Positions 34,475-43,840 of a DNA stretch of 64,000 bases are shown one piece after another. A program made the position numbers and the translations under genes. The notes beneath the pieces were generated by a model. It made no database searches. It had not been told where the DNA came from and worked only from the letters and a program-made list of their open reading frames with translations. Each line of letters begins with the position of its first letter. Position 1 is the first letter of the stretch. Origin of the DNA: Macrococcoides epidermidis (GTDB lineage Bacteria; Bacillota; Bacilli; Staphylococcales; Staphylococcaceae). The stretch lies in NCBI RefSeq assembly GCF_042659445.1, contig NZ_JBHSSR010000001.1. One strand, 5' to 3'.

Positions 34475-35419
34475 ATGGGGCTTGAATTTGAAAAACCGTT
34501 AATCGAACTTGATAGGAAAATTGAAGAATTAAAGAAATATATGGCTACTGAAGGCGTAGACTTAAGTGATGAAGTAAAGACATTACAGATTACGAGAGAA
34601 GAAAAATTTAATGAAATCTATGATAACCTTACACCTTGGCAGCGTGTTCAAATTGCACGACTTACAGAACGTCCAACAACACTAGACTACATTCATTATT
34701 TATTCGAAGATTTTATTGAACTGCATGGAGACCGCAATTTTAGAGATGATCCAGCAATTATTGGCGGAGTAGCACGATATAAAGGACAACCTGTTACAGT
34801 GATAGGACATCAACGCGGAAAAGATACTAAAGATAATATATATAGAAATTTCGGAATGGCACATCCGGAAGGATATCGTAAAGCATTGAGATTAATGAAG
34901 CAGGCAGATAAATTTAATCGTCCTATTATACTATTTATTGATACAAAAGGTGCATACCCTGGTAAAGCAGCAGAAGAACGTGGACAAAGCGAATCGATAG
35001 CCAGAAACTTGGTTGAAATGGCGGGTCTTTCTGTACCGGTTATTTCGATTGTTATTGGAGAAGGCGGAAGTGGTGGTGCTTTAGGTTTGGGTATATGTAA
35101 TCGATTATTAATGCTTGAAAACTCAACGTATTCTGTTATCTCACCAGAAGGTGCCGCAGCATTGTTATGGAAGGATAGTAGTTTAGCACAGCTCGCTGCA
35201 GAAAGTATGAGAATTACGGGACCAGACTTACTGGAACTAAATATTGTAGATGAACTGATTACCGAAGTTAAAGGTGGCGCACATTTGAATATCGCTGCTC
35301 AAAGTGAACATATTGATATTTCTATTGAAAAACATTTAAATGAATTATTGCAATTAGATAAACAGGCATTAAAAAATCAACGCTATAATAAATTCAGAAA
35401 AATTGGAAGTTCAATGTAA
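34475..35419 (+). CDS. accA: Acetyl-CoA carboxylase carboxyltransferase subunit alpha
   Basis: 314 residues; partner of AccD in the A2B2 carboxyltransferase. Helical N-terminus, then crotonase fold with ELHGDRNFRDDPAIIGGVAR, IDTKGAYPGKAAEERGQ and GEGGSGGALGLG. Ribosome site AAAGGAGTATAA overlaps the accD stop. Last gene of the regulator-accDA unit; a terminator follows. Confidence 0.97.
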   Translation: MGLEFEKPLIELDRKIEELKKYMATEGVDLSDEVKTLQITREEKFNEIYDNLTPWQRVQIARLTERPTTLDYIHYLFEDFIELHGDRNFRDDPAIIGGVARYKGQPVTVIGHQRGKDTKDNIYRNFGMAHPEGYRKALRLMKQADKFNRPIILFIDTKGAYPGKAAEERGQSESIARNLVEMAGLSVPVISIVIGEGGSGGALGLGICNRLLMLENSTYSVISPEGAAALLWKDSSLAQLAAESMRITGPDLLELNIVDELITEVKGGAHLNIAAQSEHIDISIEKHLNELLQLDKQALKNQRYNKFRKIGSSM

Positions 35420-35481
35420 ATTTACATGTCGGTGAATGATGTAATGTAAATTATTGAAAAACAATGAAAACGCTTAAAATA

Positions 35482-35514
35482 AAACCCGTAGATGCTTATT
35501 CTAACGGGTTTTTA
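35482..35514 (+). terminator. Terminator of the accDA operon
   Basis: AAACCCGT (35482-35489) / ACGGGTTT (35504-35511) and T-run. A cre-like TGAAAACGCTTAAA (one mismatch) lies at 35465-35478, too far from the pfkA start to judge. Confidence 0.8.
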
Positions 35515-35627
35515 ATTTGTTCAAAGATAAAACGTTTACATCTGTTATAATACATGATTTTAATGGATATAAATATTGGATTGTGTTAATTTAAAAGTAT
35601 CAATAGACAAAAGGTGAGGAAAATACT

Positions 35628-36587
35628 ATGAAAAAGATAGCAGTATTAACAAGTGGTGGGGATGCGCCGGGCATGAACGCTGCAGTGCGTGCAGTCGTGC
35701 GTAAAGCAATGTACCATGATATTGAAGTTTATGGTGTTTATCAAGGATATCAAGGCTTAGTGACTAATAATATTCATAAGATGGCACGTGGTACCGTCGG
35801 AGATAAAATTCAACGCGGTGGTACTTTCTTGCAATCTGCACGTTGTCCTGAATTTAAAGATCCGGAAGTGCGCCAAAAAGGTATTGATAATTTAAAACAA
35901 CTCGGCATTGAAGGATTAGTTGTAGTTGGTGGAGACGGTAGTTACCGTGGTGCACAACGTCTAAATGAAGAAGGTATTAAGACAATCGGTATTCCGGGTA
36001 CTATTGATAATGATATTAACGGAACTGATTTTACAATCGGTTTCGATACAGCGTTAAATACAATTATAGAAGCGATTGATAAAATTCGTGACACTGCGTC
36101 AAGTCATGAACGTACGTTTATTGTTGAAGTAATGGGACGAGATGCAGGTGATCTTGCTTTATGGTCAGGACTTGCAGGTGGAGCTGAGACAGTATTAGTT
36201 CCTGAACATAAGAAAGAAATTAAAGAGATAGCAGATAAAATACAACAAGGTATTGAACGTGGTAAGAAACACTCAATCATTGTTGTTGCTGAAGGTGTTA
36301 TGAGTGGTCACGAATGTGGTGAACAGCTTAAAAAATATATCAACGTTGATACGCGTATTTCTGTGTTAGGGCACATGCAAAGAGGTGGATCTCCATCAGG
36401 ATTAGATAGAGTATTAGCAAGTAGACTGGGTGGCTATGCTGTAGAATTATTAATGAATGATGAAACAGGGTTAGCCGTTGGTATTCAGAATAACAAATTA
36501 TCTAAAACATCATTTGATGATATCTTCTCTGCAACGCATACTTTAGATGAACAAATGTATGCTTTATCAAATGAGTTATCAATTTAA
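35628..36587 (+). CDS. pfkA: ATP-dependent 6-phosphofructokinase
   Basis: Committed step of glycolysis. 319 residues, tetrameric bacterial type. Motifs: TSGGDAPGMNAAVRAVVR, GGDGSYRGA (ATP), GTIDNDINGTDFTIGFDTA (catalytic Asp), EVMGRDAGDLA and LGHMQRGGSPSGLDR. An extended -10 TGTTATAAT (near 35543) precedes the gene. pyk follows after 107 bases, as in Bacillus and Staphylococcus. Confidence 0.98.
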   Translation: MKKIAVLTSGGDAPGMNAAVRAVVRKAMYHDIEVYGVYQGYQGLVTNNIHKMARGTVGDKIQRGGTFLQSARCPEFKDPEVRQKGIDNLKQLGIEGLVVVGGDGSYRGAQRLNEEGIKTIGIPGTIDNDINGTDFTIGFDTALNTIIEAIDKIRDTASSHERTFIVEVMGRDAGDLALWSGLAGGAETVLVPEHKKEIKEIADKIQQGIERGKKHSIIVVAEGVMSGHECGEQLKKYINVDTRISVLGHMQRGGSPSGLDRVLASRLGGYAVELLMNDETGLAVGIQNNKLSKTSFDDIFSATHTLDEQMYALSNELSI

Positions 36588-36694
36588 AATAACTGTTTAA
36601 TATAATTGTTTATTATCACTGTTGAATGAATACTGAATTAGAATTAACTTTCTTAATTGAATAGAATAAAAAAAGTTACCGGAGGCTCATAGAC

Positions 36695-38455
36695 ATGAGA
36701 AAAACTAAAATTGTATGTACGATAGGACCAGCATCAGAATCGCCAGAAATGTTAGAGAAATTAATGAATGCTGGAATGAACGTAGCACGTTTAAACTTCT
36801 CACATGGTAGTCATGAAGAGCATAAAGCACGCATCGACACGATTCGTGAAGTGGCTAAAAAATTAGATAAAACAGTAGCGATTCTTTTAGATACTAAAGG
36901 ACCTGAAATTCGTACCCATAACATGGAAAATGACAAGATCGAATTAGTTAAAGGTTCTACAGTTGCAATTAATATGAAAGAAGTATTAGGAACGCCAGCA
37001 GAATTTTCTGTAACTTATGAAGATTTAATCAATGATATACATGTTGGTTCAACGATTTTGTTAGACGATGGGTTAATCGAATTAATAGTAAAAGATATCA
37101 AACATGAAGAAGGAAGAATTATCTGTGATGTGATTAATGCAGGTGAATTAAAAAATAAAAAAGGTGTTAATTTACCAGGTGTTAAAGTGAATTTACCAGG
37201 TATTACGGATAAAGATGCGCAGGATATAATATTCGGTATTGAACAACGCGTTGACTTTATTGCGGCATCTTTCGTTCGTCGTGCAAGTGATGTTTTAGAA
37301 ATTCGTAAAATTTTAGAAGATAGAAATTGTGACTTCATCAACATCATACCTAAGATTGAAAATGAAGAAGGTATTGAAAATATTGATCAGATATTAGAAG
37401 TTTCTGATGGATTAATGGTTGCTCGTGGAGACATGGGTGTTGAAATCCCGGCAGAAGAAGTACCATTAGTACAAAAAGATTTAATCCAGAAATGTAATGT
37501 TGTGGGTAAACCAGTTATAACTGCGACACAAATGCTGGATTCGATGCAACGTAACCCACGTTGTACACGTGCAGAAGCAAGTGACGTTGCAAATGCGATT
37601 TACGACGGAACAGATGCTGTGATGTTATCTGGAGAAACTGCAGCAGGTTTATACCCTGAAGAGTCAGTTAAAACGATGCATAACATTGCTTTTGCAGCAG
37701 AAGAAGCTCAGGATTATAAGCGTTTATTATCTGACAGAACGAAATTAAATCAGCCTTCAATGGTCAATGCAATTGGTGTATCTGTAGCACATACTGCATT
37801 AAATTTAGATGTTCAAACGATAGTTGCTGCAACTGAAAGTGGAACAACTGCACAAACAATTTCAAAATATCGCCCACATGCTCATATCATTGCAGTAACA
37901 CCTTATGAAGAAACTGCTCGTCATATGGCACTTGTCTGGGGTGTTATCCCAGTAATTAAGACAGGGAAATCAACGACAGACGAATTATTAGATAAAGCAG
38001 TTCAGGCAGCAATAGAAGTAGGAACAGTTGAAAATGGTGATTTAATTATTATCACTGCAGGTATTCCTACAGGTGAAGCTGGTACAACAAACTTAATGAA
38101 AATCCATTTAATTGGAGATGTGATTGCAGCTGGACAAGGTATTGGACGTAATGCAACAGTTGGTAAAGTTTTAGCTGTTAGATCTGCAGAAGAATTAGCT
38201 GATAAAGACTTATCTGATAAAGTCATTGTAGCTCCATCTACGGATGCTGACATGGTTCCATACATTGAAAAAGCTTTAGCCATTGTAACTGAAGAAGGTG
38301 GCTTAACATCTCATGCAGCAGTTGTAGGTTTAACGTTAGGTAAGCCAACGATTGTAGGCGTTGTAGATGTTATGGAAAAACTTGAAACTGGTACTTTAGT
38401 AACAGTGGATGCAGAACACAATAAAGTTTATGTTGGACATGCAAAAGTAAATTAA
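36695..38455 (+). CDS. pyk: Pyruvate kinase with C-terminal PEP-utiliser domain
   Basis: 586 residues, longer than the 470-residue E. coli type because of the extra C-terminal domain seen in Bacillus and Staphylococcus, with GGLTSHAAVVGLTLGKPTIVGV (the PTS EI/PPDK phosphohistidine-domain signature). Catalytic core: ARLNFSHGSHEEH, PKIENEEG, MVARGDMGVEIP, TATQMLDSM. Start behind GGAGG (11 bases). Transcribed with or just after pfkA. Confidence 0.98.
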   Translation: MRKTKIVCTIGPASESPEMLEKLMNAGMNVARLNFSHGSHEEHKARIDTIREVAKKLDKTVAILLDTKGPEIRTHNMENDKIELVKGSTVAINMKEVLGTPAEFSVTYEDLINDIHVGSTILLDDGLIELIVKDIKHEEGRIICDVINAGELKNKKGVNLPGVKVNLPGITDKDAQDIIFGIEQRVDFIAASFVRRASDVLEIRKILEDRNCDFINIIPKIENEEGIENIDQILEVSDGLMVARGDMGVEIPAEEVPLVQKDLIQKCNVVGKPVITATQMLDSMQRNPRCTRAEASDVANAIYDGTDAVMLSGETAAGLYPEESVKTMHNIAFAAEEAQDYKRLLSDRTKLNQPSMVNAIGVSVAHTALNLDVQTIVAATESGTTAQTISKYRPHAHIIAVTPYEETARHMALVWGVIPVIKTGKSTTDELLDKAVQAAIEVGTVENGDLIIITAGIPTGEAGTTNLMKIHLIGDVIAAGQGIGRNATVGKVLAVRSAEELADKDLSDKVIVAPSTDADMVPYIEKALAIVTEEGGLTSHAAVVGLTLGKPTIVGVVDVMEKLETGTLVTVDAEHNKVYVGHAKVN

Positions 38456-38489
38456 TTGTTATATAACTAAGTGAATTTGAATATAAAAT

Positions 38490-38520
38490 AAGAAGCACAG
38501 GACATTATCCTGTGCTTCTT
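38490..38520. terminator. Bidirectional terminator between pyk and the permease gene
   Basis: Perfect 13-bp stem (38490-38502/38508-38520) with a five-base loop. Confidence 0.9.
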
Positions 38521-38528
38521 ATTTTATA

Positions 38529-39947
38529 TTATTTATTATCATAGTTATGTGGATCAAAACTTCCTTTTTTAAATCCACCTTGTGCTGCGTACATAATTGC
38601 TAATAATACAAACCACAATGGCGATACGAATAATCCCATTCTTGTATCTTCAGCCATAAACAATAGACCGAACATAAATACAAAGAATAAAAGAATAGCG
38701 ATAGCAGAAATTTTGCCTCCAGGTAATTTGTATAGACTTGATTGATGTAACTGTGGTCTACGTTTTAAGTAAACAAGATATGCTGCAAGAATGATAGACC
38801 ATACAACGATAAAGAATACTGTCGCAACGGTTGTTACTAATGTAAATACTGCGTTTGCATTTGGCATAAAGTAATTCAGTAATACAGATAATAACAACAA
38901 CACGCTAGAGAATACTACTGCGTTGGCAGGTACACCTGCTTTATTCGTACGTTGGAAGAAACTATCGTTTCCTTTTGAATAGTTCTTACTTAAACCAAAT
39001 AACATACGGCTGTTAGAGAATATACCACTGTTACAAGACGATGCCGCAGAAGTAATTACAACAAAGTTGATTAAGCTTGCTGCAAATCCAATTCCGATTA
39101 ATCCGAAGAATTTAACGAATGGACTTTCGTTTGGATCGATTTTATCCCAAGGTGTGACACTCATAATGATGATCAATGAACCGATATAGAACAATACGAT
39201 ACGCATCGGTACACTGTTAATTGCTCTTGGCAAAGTTTTTTCAGGGTCTTGTGCTTCACCAGCTGTTACACCGATTAACTCAATCCCTACAAAACTAAAT
39301 ATTGCCATCTGGAAGCTTAATAAGAATCCGTTCGTCCCATTTGGGAAGAATCCACCATGTGACCAAAGGTTTGTAATCGTTGCTACGCCAAAGTTTGTTT
39401 TAAAACCGATGACAATAAGTACGATCCCTGTAATGATTAATGCAATAATTGTAATAACTTTAATCAATGCAAACCAGAATTCTAATTCACCAAATAATTT
39501 AGCAGTTAATAAGTTTAAGAACATTAACACAAGAATACATAAAAGTGATGATAACCATGTCGGAAAGTCGGGCCACCAGAACTGTACATACTTAGCAATC
39601 GCTGTAACTTCCGCCATTCCAGTTACGACCCAACAGAACCAGTAAGTCCAGCCGGTAATATATCCTGCGAAGTCTCCTAAGTAGTCTCGGGCTATATCTG
39701 TGAAAGAATGATAGTTGGTATTAGATAATAATAATTCTCCTAATGCTCTCATAAATAAAAATAAAAAGAGTCCGATAATTATATAAGTAAATAAGATGGA
39801 TGGACCCGCCAGGTTGATTGATTTTCCTGCGCCTAAGAATAGTCCGGTACCAATTGCGCCCCCAATCGCAATCAGTTGAATATGTCGATTTGACAATGAA
39901 CGTTGTAAATCATTTCGTTCTTCGATACTACGATTATGATTTGCCAT
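38529..39947 (-). CDS. cycA: APC-family amino acid permease, CycA-like (D-Ala/D-Ser/Gly)
   Basis: 472 residues, twelve membrane segments. Opens with LQRSLSNRHIQLIAIGGAIGTGLFLGAGKSI, the APC signature; FVGIELIGVTAGEAQDPEKTLPRAI is the AAT-subfamily motif. Likeness to CycA/AapA and the place between pyk and citZ, as remembered from S. aureus, suggest D-alanine/D-serine/glycine uptake. Specificity is inference. Single gene on the minus strand. Confidence 0.85.
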   Translation of the reverse strand: MANHNRSIEERNDLQRSLSNRHIQLIAIGGAIGTGLFLGAGKSINLAGPSILFTYIIIGLFLFLFMRALGELLLSNTNYHSFTDIARDYLGDFAGYITGWTYWFCWVVTGMAEVTAIAKYVQFWWPDFPTWLSSLLCILVLMFLNLLTAKLFGELEFWFALIKVITIIALIITGIVLIVIGFKTNFGVATITNLWSHGGFFPNGTNGFLLSFQMAIFSFVGIELIGVTAGEAQDPEKTLPRAINSVPMRIVLFYIGSLIIIMSVTPWDKIDPNESPFVKFFGLIGIGFAASLINFVVITSAASSCNSGIFSNSRMLFGLSKNYSKGNDSFFQRTNKAGVPANAVVFSSVLLLLSVLLNYFMPNANAVFTLVTTVATVFFIVVWSIILAAYLVYLKRRPQLHQSSLYKLPGGKISAIAILLFFVFMFGLLFMAEDTRMGLFVSPLWFVLLAIMYAAQGGFKKGSFDPHNYDNK

Positions 39948-40120
39948 ACTAAACCCCTTTTCCTTTTTAGTATCTATATTATCTTACTAAAATCTGAAAA
40001 TTACAAACATTTTTTAAAATATTCTTAATATTTTTAAGAATTAATTAAATGATAAAATAAAAATTTAAATATAAGTAAAAGTTATCACGTAAGATAAAAA
40101 TTTTCTAAGTTCCTAATTCA

Positions 40121-40170
40121 TTCACAAAAGTGAGGACATTAGATATAATTGAGTTGTGAAAGCCATTACA
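40121..40170 (+). promoter_or_regulatory. citZ promoter with cre-like site at the transcription start
   Basis: -35 TTCACA (40121-40126), 17-base spacer, -10 TATAAT (40144-40149). TGAAAGCCATTACA at 40157-40170 matches cre with one mismatch (CC for CG) and lies on the predicted start of the transcript, a road-block position. citZ is CcpA-repressed in Bacillus (known). Confidence 0.65.
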
Positions 40171-40210
40171 TTTGGCATAACAAAAACTATGGTGCAAAGG
40201 GGAGTCAAAA

Positions 40211-41329
40211 ATGGCAGAATTAGTGAAAGGCCTTGAAGGTATTGTTGCTTCAAACACTAAAGTAAGTTCAATTATTGGTGATCAACTTACTTATGCAGGA
40301 TATGAAATAGATGATTTAACAGAAAACGCACAATTTGAAGAAGTTGTCTTCTTATTATGGAACTTCCGTTTACCAAATGCGGAAGAATTAGCTGATTTTA
40401 GAAAACAGTTATTTGAAAATATGACTTTGCATCCAAGAATGTACAGTCACTTTGAAGATTATGCAGCAGATCATGTACATCCTATGACAGGGTTGCGTAC
40501 ATCTTTATCTTATTTAGCACATTTTGATCCACGTGCTGATGAATTTAATGAAGATGCGCATATGAACAAAGCGATTCGTATTCAGGCTAAAGTAGCGTCA
40601 CTTGTAGCAGCATTCGCTCGTGTTCGTCAAGGTAAAGAAGTCGTGAAACCGAAAGAAGACTTAAGTTATGCAGCTAACTTCTTATATATGTTGTTTGGTG
40701 AAGAACCAACAGCTGTACAAGAAGAAGGTTTCAATAAAGCGTTAATTCTTCATGCGGATCATGAATTAAACGCATCTACATTTACTGCACGTGTTGCTGT
40801 TTCTACATTATCTGATATGTATTCTGGTGTAGTCGCTGCAGCTGGCGCATTAAAAGGACCATTACACGGTGGTGCTAATGAACAGGTTATGAAGATGTTG
40901 AATGAAATTGGTTCATTAGATAATGTGGATAGCTATGTAGCAGATAAGATTGCTAAAAAAGAGAAAATTATGGGCTTTGGTCACCGTGTCTACAAAAATG
41001 GAGATCCACGTGCTAAATACTTAAAAGAAATGTCTAGAAGAATTACTGATGAGACTGGTCAAAAAGAATTATTTGATATGTCTGTACGTATTGCTGATAT
41101 TCTAAAAGAAGAAAAAGGTTTATTACCGAATGTAGATTTCTATTCAGCAACAGTTTATCACTCAATGGGTATTGAACATGATTTATTTACACCAATCTTT
41201 GCAGTATCTCGTACTTCTGGCTGGATTGCGCATATTTTAGAGCAATATAGTGATAACAGAATTATTCGTCCACGTGCAACTTACGTGGGTGAAGTTGGTC
41301 GTAAATATGTTCCGATTGAAGAAAGATAA
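40211..41329 (+). CDS. citZ: Citrate synthase
   Basis: Condenses oxaloacetate and acetyl-CoA at TCA-cycle entry. 372 residues, the compact Gram-positive type. Catalytic residues: His in GPLHGGANE, His in MGFGHRVYKNGDPRA, and Asp in NVDFYSATVYHSMG. Start behind AAAGGGGAGTCAAAA. First gene of citZ-icd-mdh. Confidence 0.98.
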   Translation: MAELVKGLEGIVASNTKVSSIIGDQLTYAGYEIDDLTENAQFEEVVFLLWNFRLPNAEELADFRKQLFENMTLHPRMYSHFEDYAADHVHPMTGLRTSLSYLAHFDPRADEFNEDAHMNKAIRIQAKVASLVAAFARVRQGKEVVKPKEDLSYAANFLYMLFGEEPTAVQEEGFNKALILHADHELNASTFTARVAVSTLSDMYSGVVAAAGALKGPLHGGANEQVMKMLNEIGSLDNVDSYVADKIAKKEKIMGFGHRVYKNGDPRAKYLKEMSRRITDETGQKELFDMSVRIADILKEEKGLLPNVDFYSATVYHSMGIEHDLFTPIFAVSRTSGWIAHILEQYSDNRIIRPRATYVGEVGRKYVPIEER

Positions 41330-41396
41330 AATGATTAAAAATGCATTTATAAGGTAAATTAAAGTAAGAAATATTAATAATGGAGGCAAAATAAAA

Positions 41397-42659
41397 ATGG
41401 CTGAAAAAATTACGAATAATAATGGTGTTTTAAACGTACCTAATCATCCAATCGTACCTTTTATTATCGGTGACGGAACAGGTCCGGATATTTGGAATGC
41501 TGCTGTTCGCGTATTAGATGCTGCAGTAGAAAAAGCATATAATGGTGAGAAAAAGATTGAATGGAAAGAAGTTTTAGCAGGTCAAAAAGCATTCGATAAC
41601 ACAGGTGACTGGTTACCACAAGAAACTTTAGATACTATTGAAGAATACTTAATTGCGATTAAAGGTCCATTAACTACACCGATCGGAGGAGGTATCCGTT
41701 CTTTAAACGTAGCATTACGTCAGGAATTAGATTTATTCGTATGTCTTCGTCCAGTGCGTTACTTTGAAGGTGTTCCTTCACCTGTTAAACGTCCTGAAGA
41801 TACTGATATGGTTATTTTCCGTGAAAATACTGAAGATATTTATGCAGGTATTGAGTATAAAGAAGGATCTGACGAAGTTAAGAAAGTGATTGAATTTCTA
41901 CAAAATGAAATGGGTGCTAAAAATATTCGTTTCCCTGAAACTTCAGGTATCGGTATTAAACCAGTTTCTAAAGAGGGAACTGAACGTTTAGTTCGAGCAG
42001 CATTAAACTATGCGCTTGAGCAAGGCCGTAAATCATTAACATTAGTACACAAAGGGAATATCATGAAATTTACTGAAGGTGCCTTCAAACAATGGGGATA
42101 TGATTTAGCTGAACGTGAATTTGGTGATAAAGTATTTACATGGAATCAATACGATAAAATTAAAGCTGAACAAGGTGCAGAAGCGGCAGATAAAGCGCAA
42201 AATGAAGCGATTGCTGCTGGCAAATTATTAGTAAAAGATTCTATCGCTGATATTTTCTTGCAACAAATTTTAACGCGTCCTGCTGAGTTTGATGTTGTTG
42301 CAACGATGAACTTAAATGGTGACTATATTAGTGATGCATTAGCAGCACAAGTAGGTGGTATCGGTATTGCACCAGGAGCAAACATCAACTACGAAACTGG
42401 ACACGCTATCTTTGAAGCGACACATGGTACTGCACCAAAATATGCTGGCTTAGATAAAGTAAATCCATCTTCTGTTATTTTAAGTGGTGTGTTAATGTTA
42501 GATCATTTAGGATGGAAAGAAGCTGGAGAATTAATCACAAAAGCGATGGAAAAATCAATCGCTTCAAAAGTCGTAACATATGACTTTGCACGTTTAATGG
42601 ATGGTGCAACTGAAGTGAAATGTTCTGAGTTCGCTGACGAATTAATTAAAAATATGTAA
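41397..42659 (+). CDS. icd: NADP-dependent isocitrate dehydrogenase
   Basis: Oxidative decarboxylation of isocitrate to 2-oxoglutarate. 420 residues. Substrate loop GGGIRSLNVALRQELDLFVCLRPVRYF with the serine that is phosphorylated in E. coli, and the C-terminal ATHGTAPKYAGLDKVNPSSVILS typical of NADP-specific forms. Ribosome site TGGAGGCAAAATAAAA. 67 bases after citZ, so same transcript. Confidence 0.98.
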   Translation: MAEKITNNNGVLNVPNHPIVPFIIGDGTGPDIWNAAVRVLDAAVEKAYNGEKKIEWKEVLAGQKAFDNTGDWLPQETLDTIEEYLIAIKGPLTTPIGGGIRSLNVALRQELDLFVCLRPVRYFEGVPSPVKRPEDTDMVIFRENTEDIYAGIEYKEGSDEVKKVIEFLQNEMGAKNIRFPETSGIGIKPVSKEGTERLVRAALNYALEQGRKSLTLVHKGNIMKFTEGAFKQWGYDLAEREFGDKVFTWNQYDKIKAEQGAEAADKAQNEAIAAGKLLVKDSIADIFLQQILTRPAEFDVVATMNLNGDYISDALAAQVGGIGIAPGANINYETGHAIFEATHGTAPKYAGLDKVNPSSVILSGVLMLDHLGWKEAGELITKAMEKSIASKVVTYDFARLMDGATEVKCSEFADELIKNM

Positions 42660-42681
42660 TTAGAAAAGTAGTCTAACTTTT

Positions 42682-42727
42682 AAGGATAGTATTATGAATG
42701 AAATTCATAGTTACTATCCTTTTTTTA
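42682..42727 (+). terminator. Attenuating terminator between icd and mdh
   Basis: AAGGATAGTA / TACTATCCTT outer stem with an inner ATGAAT / ATTCAT stem and seven T. Only about 20 bases remain before the mdh start, leaving no room for a new promoter. Confidence 0.85.
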
Positions 42728-42748
42728 AAAGATTAAGGGGGAGTTATC

Positions 42749-43690
42749 ATGACAAAGAAAAAGATTTCAATCGTAGGAAGTGGATTCACAGGTTCAACAG
42801 CTGCATTTATTGCAGCGAGTAAAGGAATAGCTGATATTGTCCTTGTTGATACTTATGGTAGTCTAGATCCCACAACAGGCAAGGCATTAGATATTATGCA
42901 GGCAATGCCGATATTACATCAAAATGTCGACATTAAAGCAAGTAATGATTATGCCGATACGAAAGATTCTGATGTTGTATTGATTACATCAGGTATCGCC
43001 CGTAAACCAGGTATGACGCGTGATGATTTAGTGCAAACCAATCAAGGTATTGTAGAAGCTGCGACGAAAGAAATTGTAAAATATTCACCGGACTGTATTA
43101 TTATCGTGCTTACGAATCCGGTAGATGCAATGACTTATGCTGTGTATAAAGCATCTGGATTTGAACCGAATCGTGTTATCGGTCAATCAGGTGTGCTGGA
43201 TACAGCTCGCTTTAGAACATTTGTAGCACAAGCATTAGATGTGGCAGTGACTGATGTTACTGGATTTGTGTTAGGAGGACACGGTGATACGATGGTGCCA
43301 TTAATCCGTTATTCATCGGTGAGTGGCGTACCGATTGGAGACTTAATGGATGAAGCAACAATTGATGGCATCATTGAAAGAACACGTAATGGTGGTGCTG
43401 AAATTGTAAACTTATTAGGCACGGGATCTGCTTATTATGCGCCAGCTGCTGCGATGGTTGAGATGGCTGAAGCAATTATCAATGATAGTAACCGTGTATT
43501 GCCAGCTATTGCATATTTAAATGGCGAATATAAACAGGAAGATATTTATATCGGTGTACCAGTTAAGTTAAATAAAAATGGAGTTGAGCACGTCGTTGAA
43601 TTGCAACTTACAGATGATGAACAAGAAGCATTTAATAAGTCTGCTGCTGCAGTGAAAGATACAACCCAATCATTAAAGTCTTCAAATTAA
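42749..43690 (+). CDS. mdh: NAD-dependent malate dehydrogenase
   Basis: 313 residues, LDH-like MDH type. Rossmann motif VGSGFTGSTAAF; substrate loop ARKPGMTRDDL has Arg and Met where lactate dehydrogenases carry Gln and Glu/Lys, supporting malate. Catalytic His in LGGHGDTMVP. Start behind AAGGGGGAGTTATC. Completes the Bacillus-type citZ-citC-citH order; S. aureus has no mdh here (recollection). Expression probably depends on read-through of the preceding terminator. Confidence 0.93.
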   Translation: MTKKKISIVGSGFTGSTAAFIAASKGIADIVLVDTYGSLDPTTGKALDIMQAMPILHQNVDIKASNDYADTKDSDVVLITSGIARKPGMTRDDLVQTNQGIVEAATKEIVKYSPDCIIIVLTNPVDAMTYAVYKASGFEPNRVIGQSGVLDTARFRTFVAQALDVAVTDVTGFVLGGHGDTMVPLIRYSSVSGVPIGDLMDEATIDGIIERTRNGGAEIVNLLGTGSAYYAPAAAMVEMAEAIINDSNRVLPAIAYLNGEYKQEDIYIGVPVKLNKNGVEHVVELQLTDDEQEAFNKSAAAVKDTTQSLKSSN

Positions 43691-43729
43691 TAAGAATATT
43701 TTAAACGATAGATTGATAATCCTTCTAAT

Positions 43730-43757
43730 TGTAAAGAGAATGTAAATTATTCTGTTA
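43730..43757 (-). promoter_or_regulatory. Pho-box-like repeats upstream of phoP
   Basis: TGTAAA (43730-43735), five bases, TGTAAA (43741-43746), five bases, CTGTTA (43752-43757): on the minus strand TTTACA units with 11-base period. PhoP autoregulation is known in Bacillus; here it is inferred. Confidence 0.55.
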
Positions 43758-43840
43758 TAGCTTGAAGAATGTTGATTTGTTGTAGCATTTCAATATTCTT
43801 TTAATATATAATGAATATGATAATTGTTTGGAGGGATTGG

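Noticed and set aside
35465..35478. cre-like TGAAAACGCTTAAA between accA and pfkA
   Set aside because: One mismatch in the conserved CA end, and it lies upstream of the accA terminator, far from the pfkA promoter.
39988..40002. CodY-like box upstream of the CycA-like permease
   Set aside because: Four mismatches to the 15-mer consensus in very AT-rich DNA; chance match is likely.
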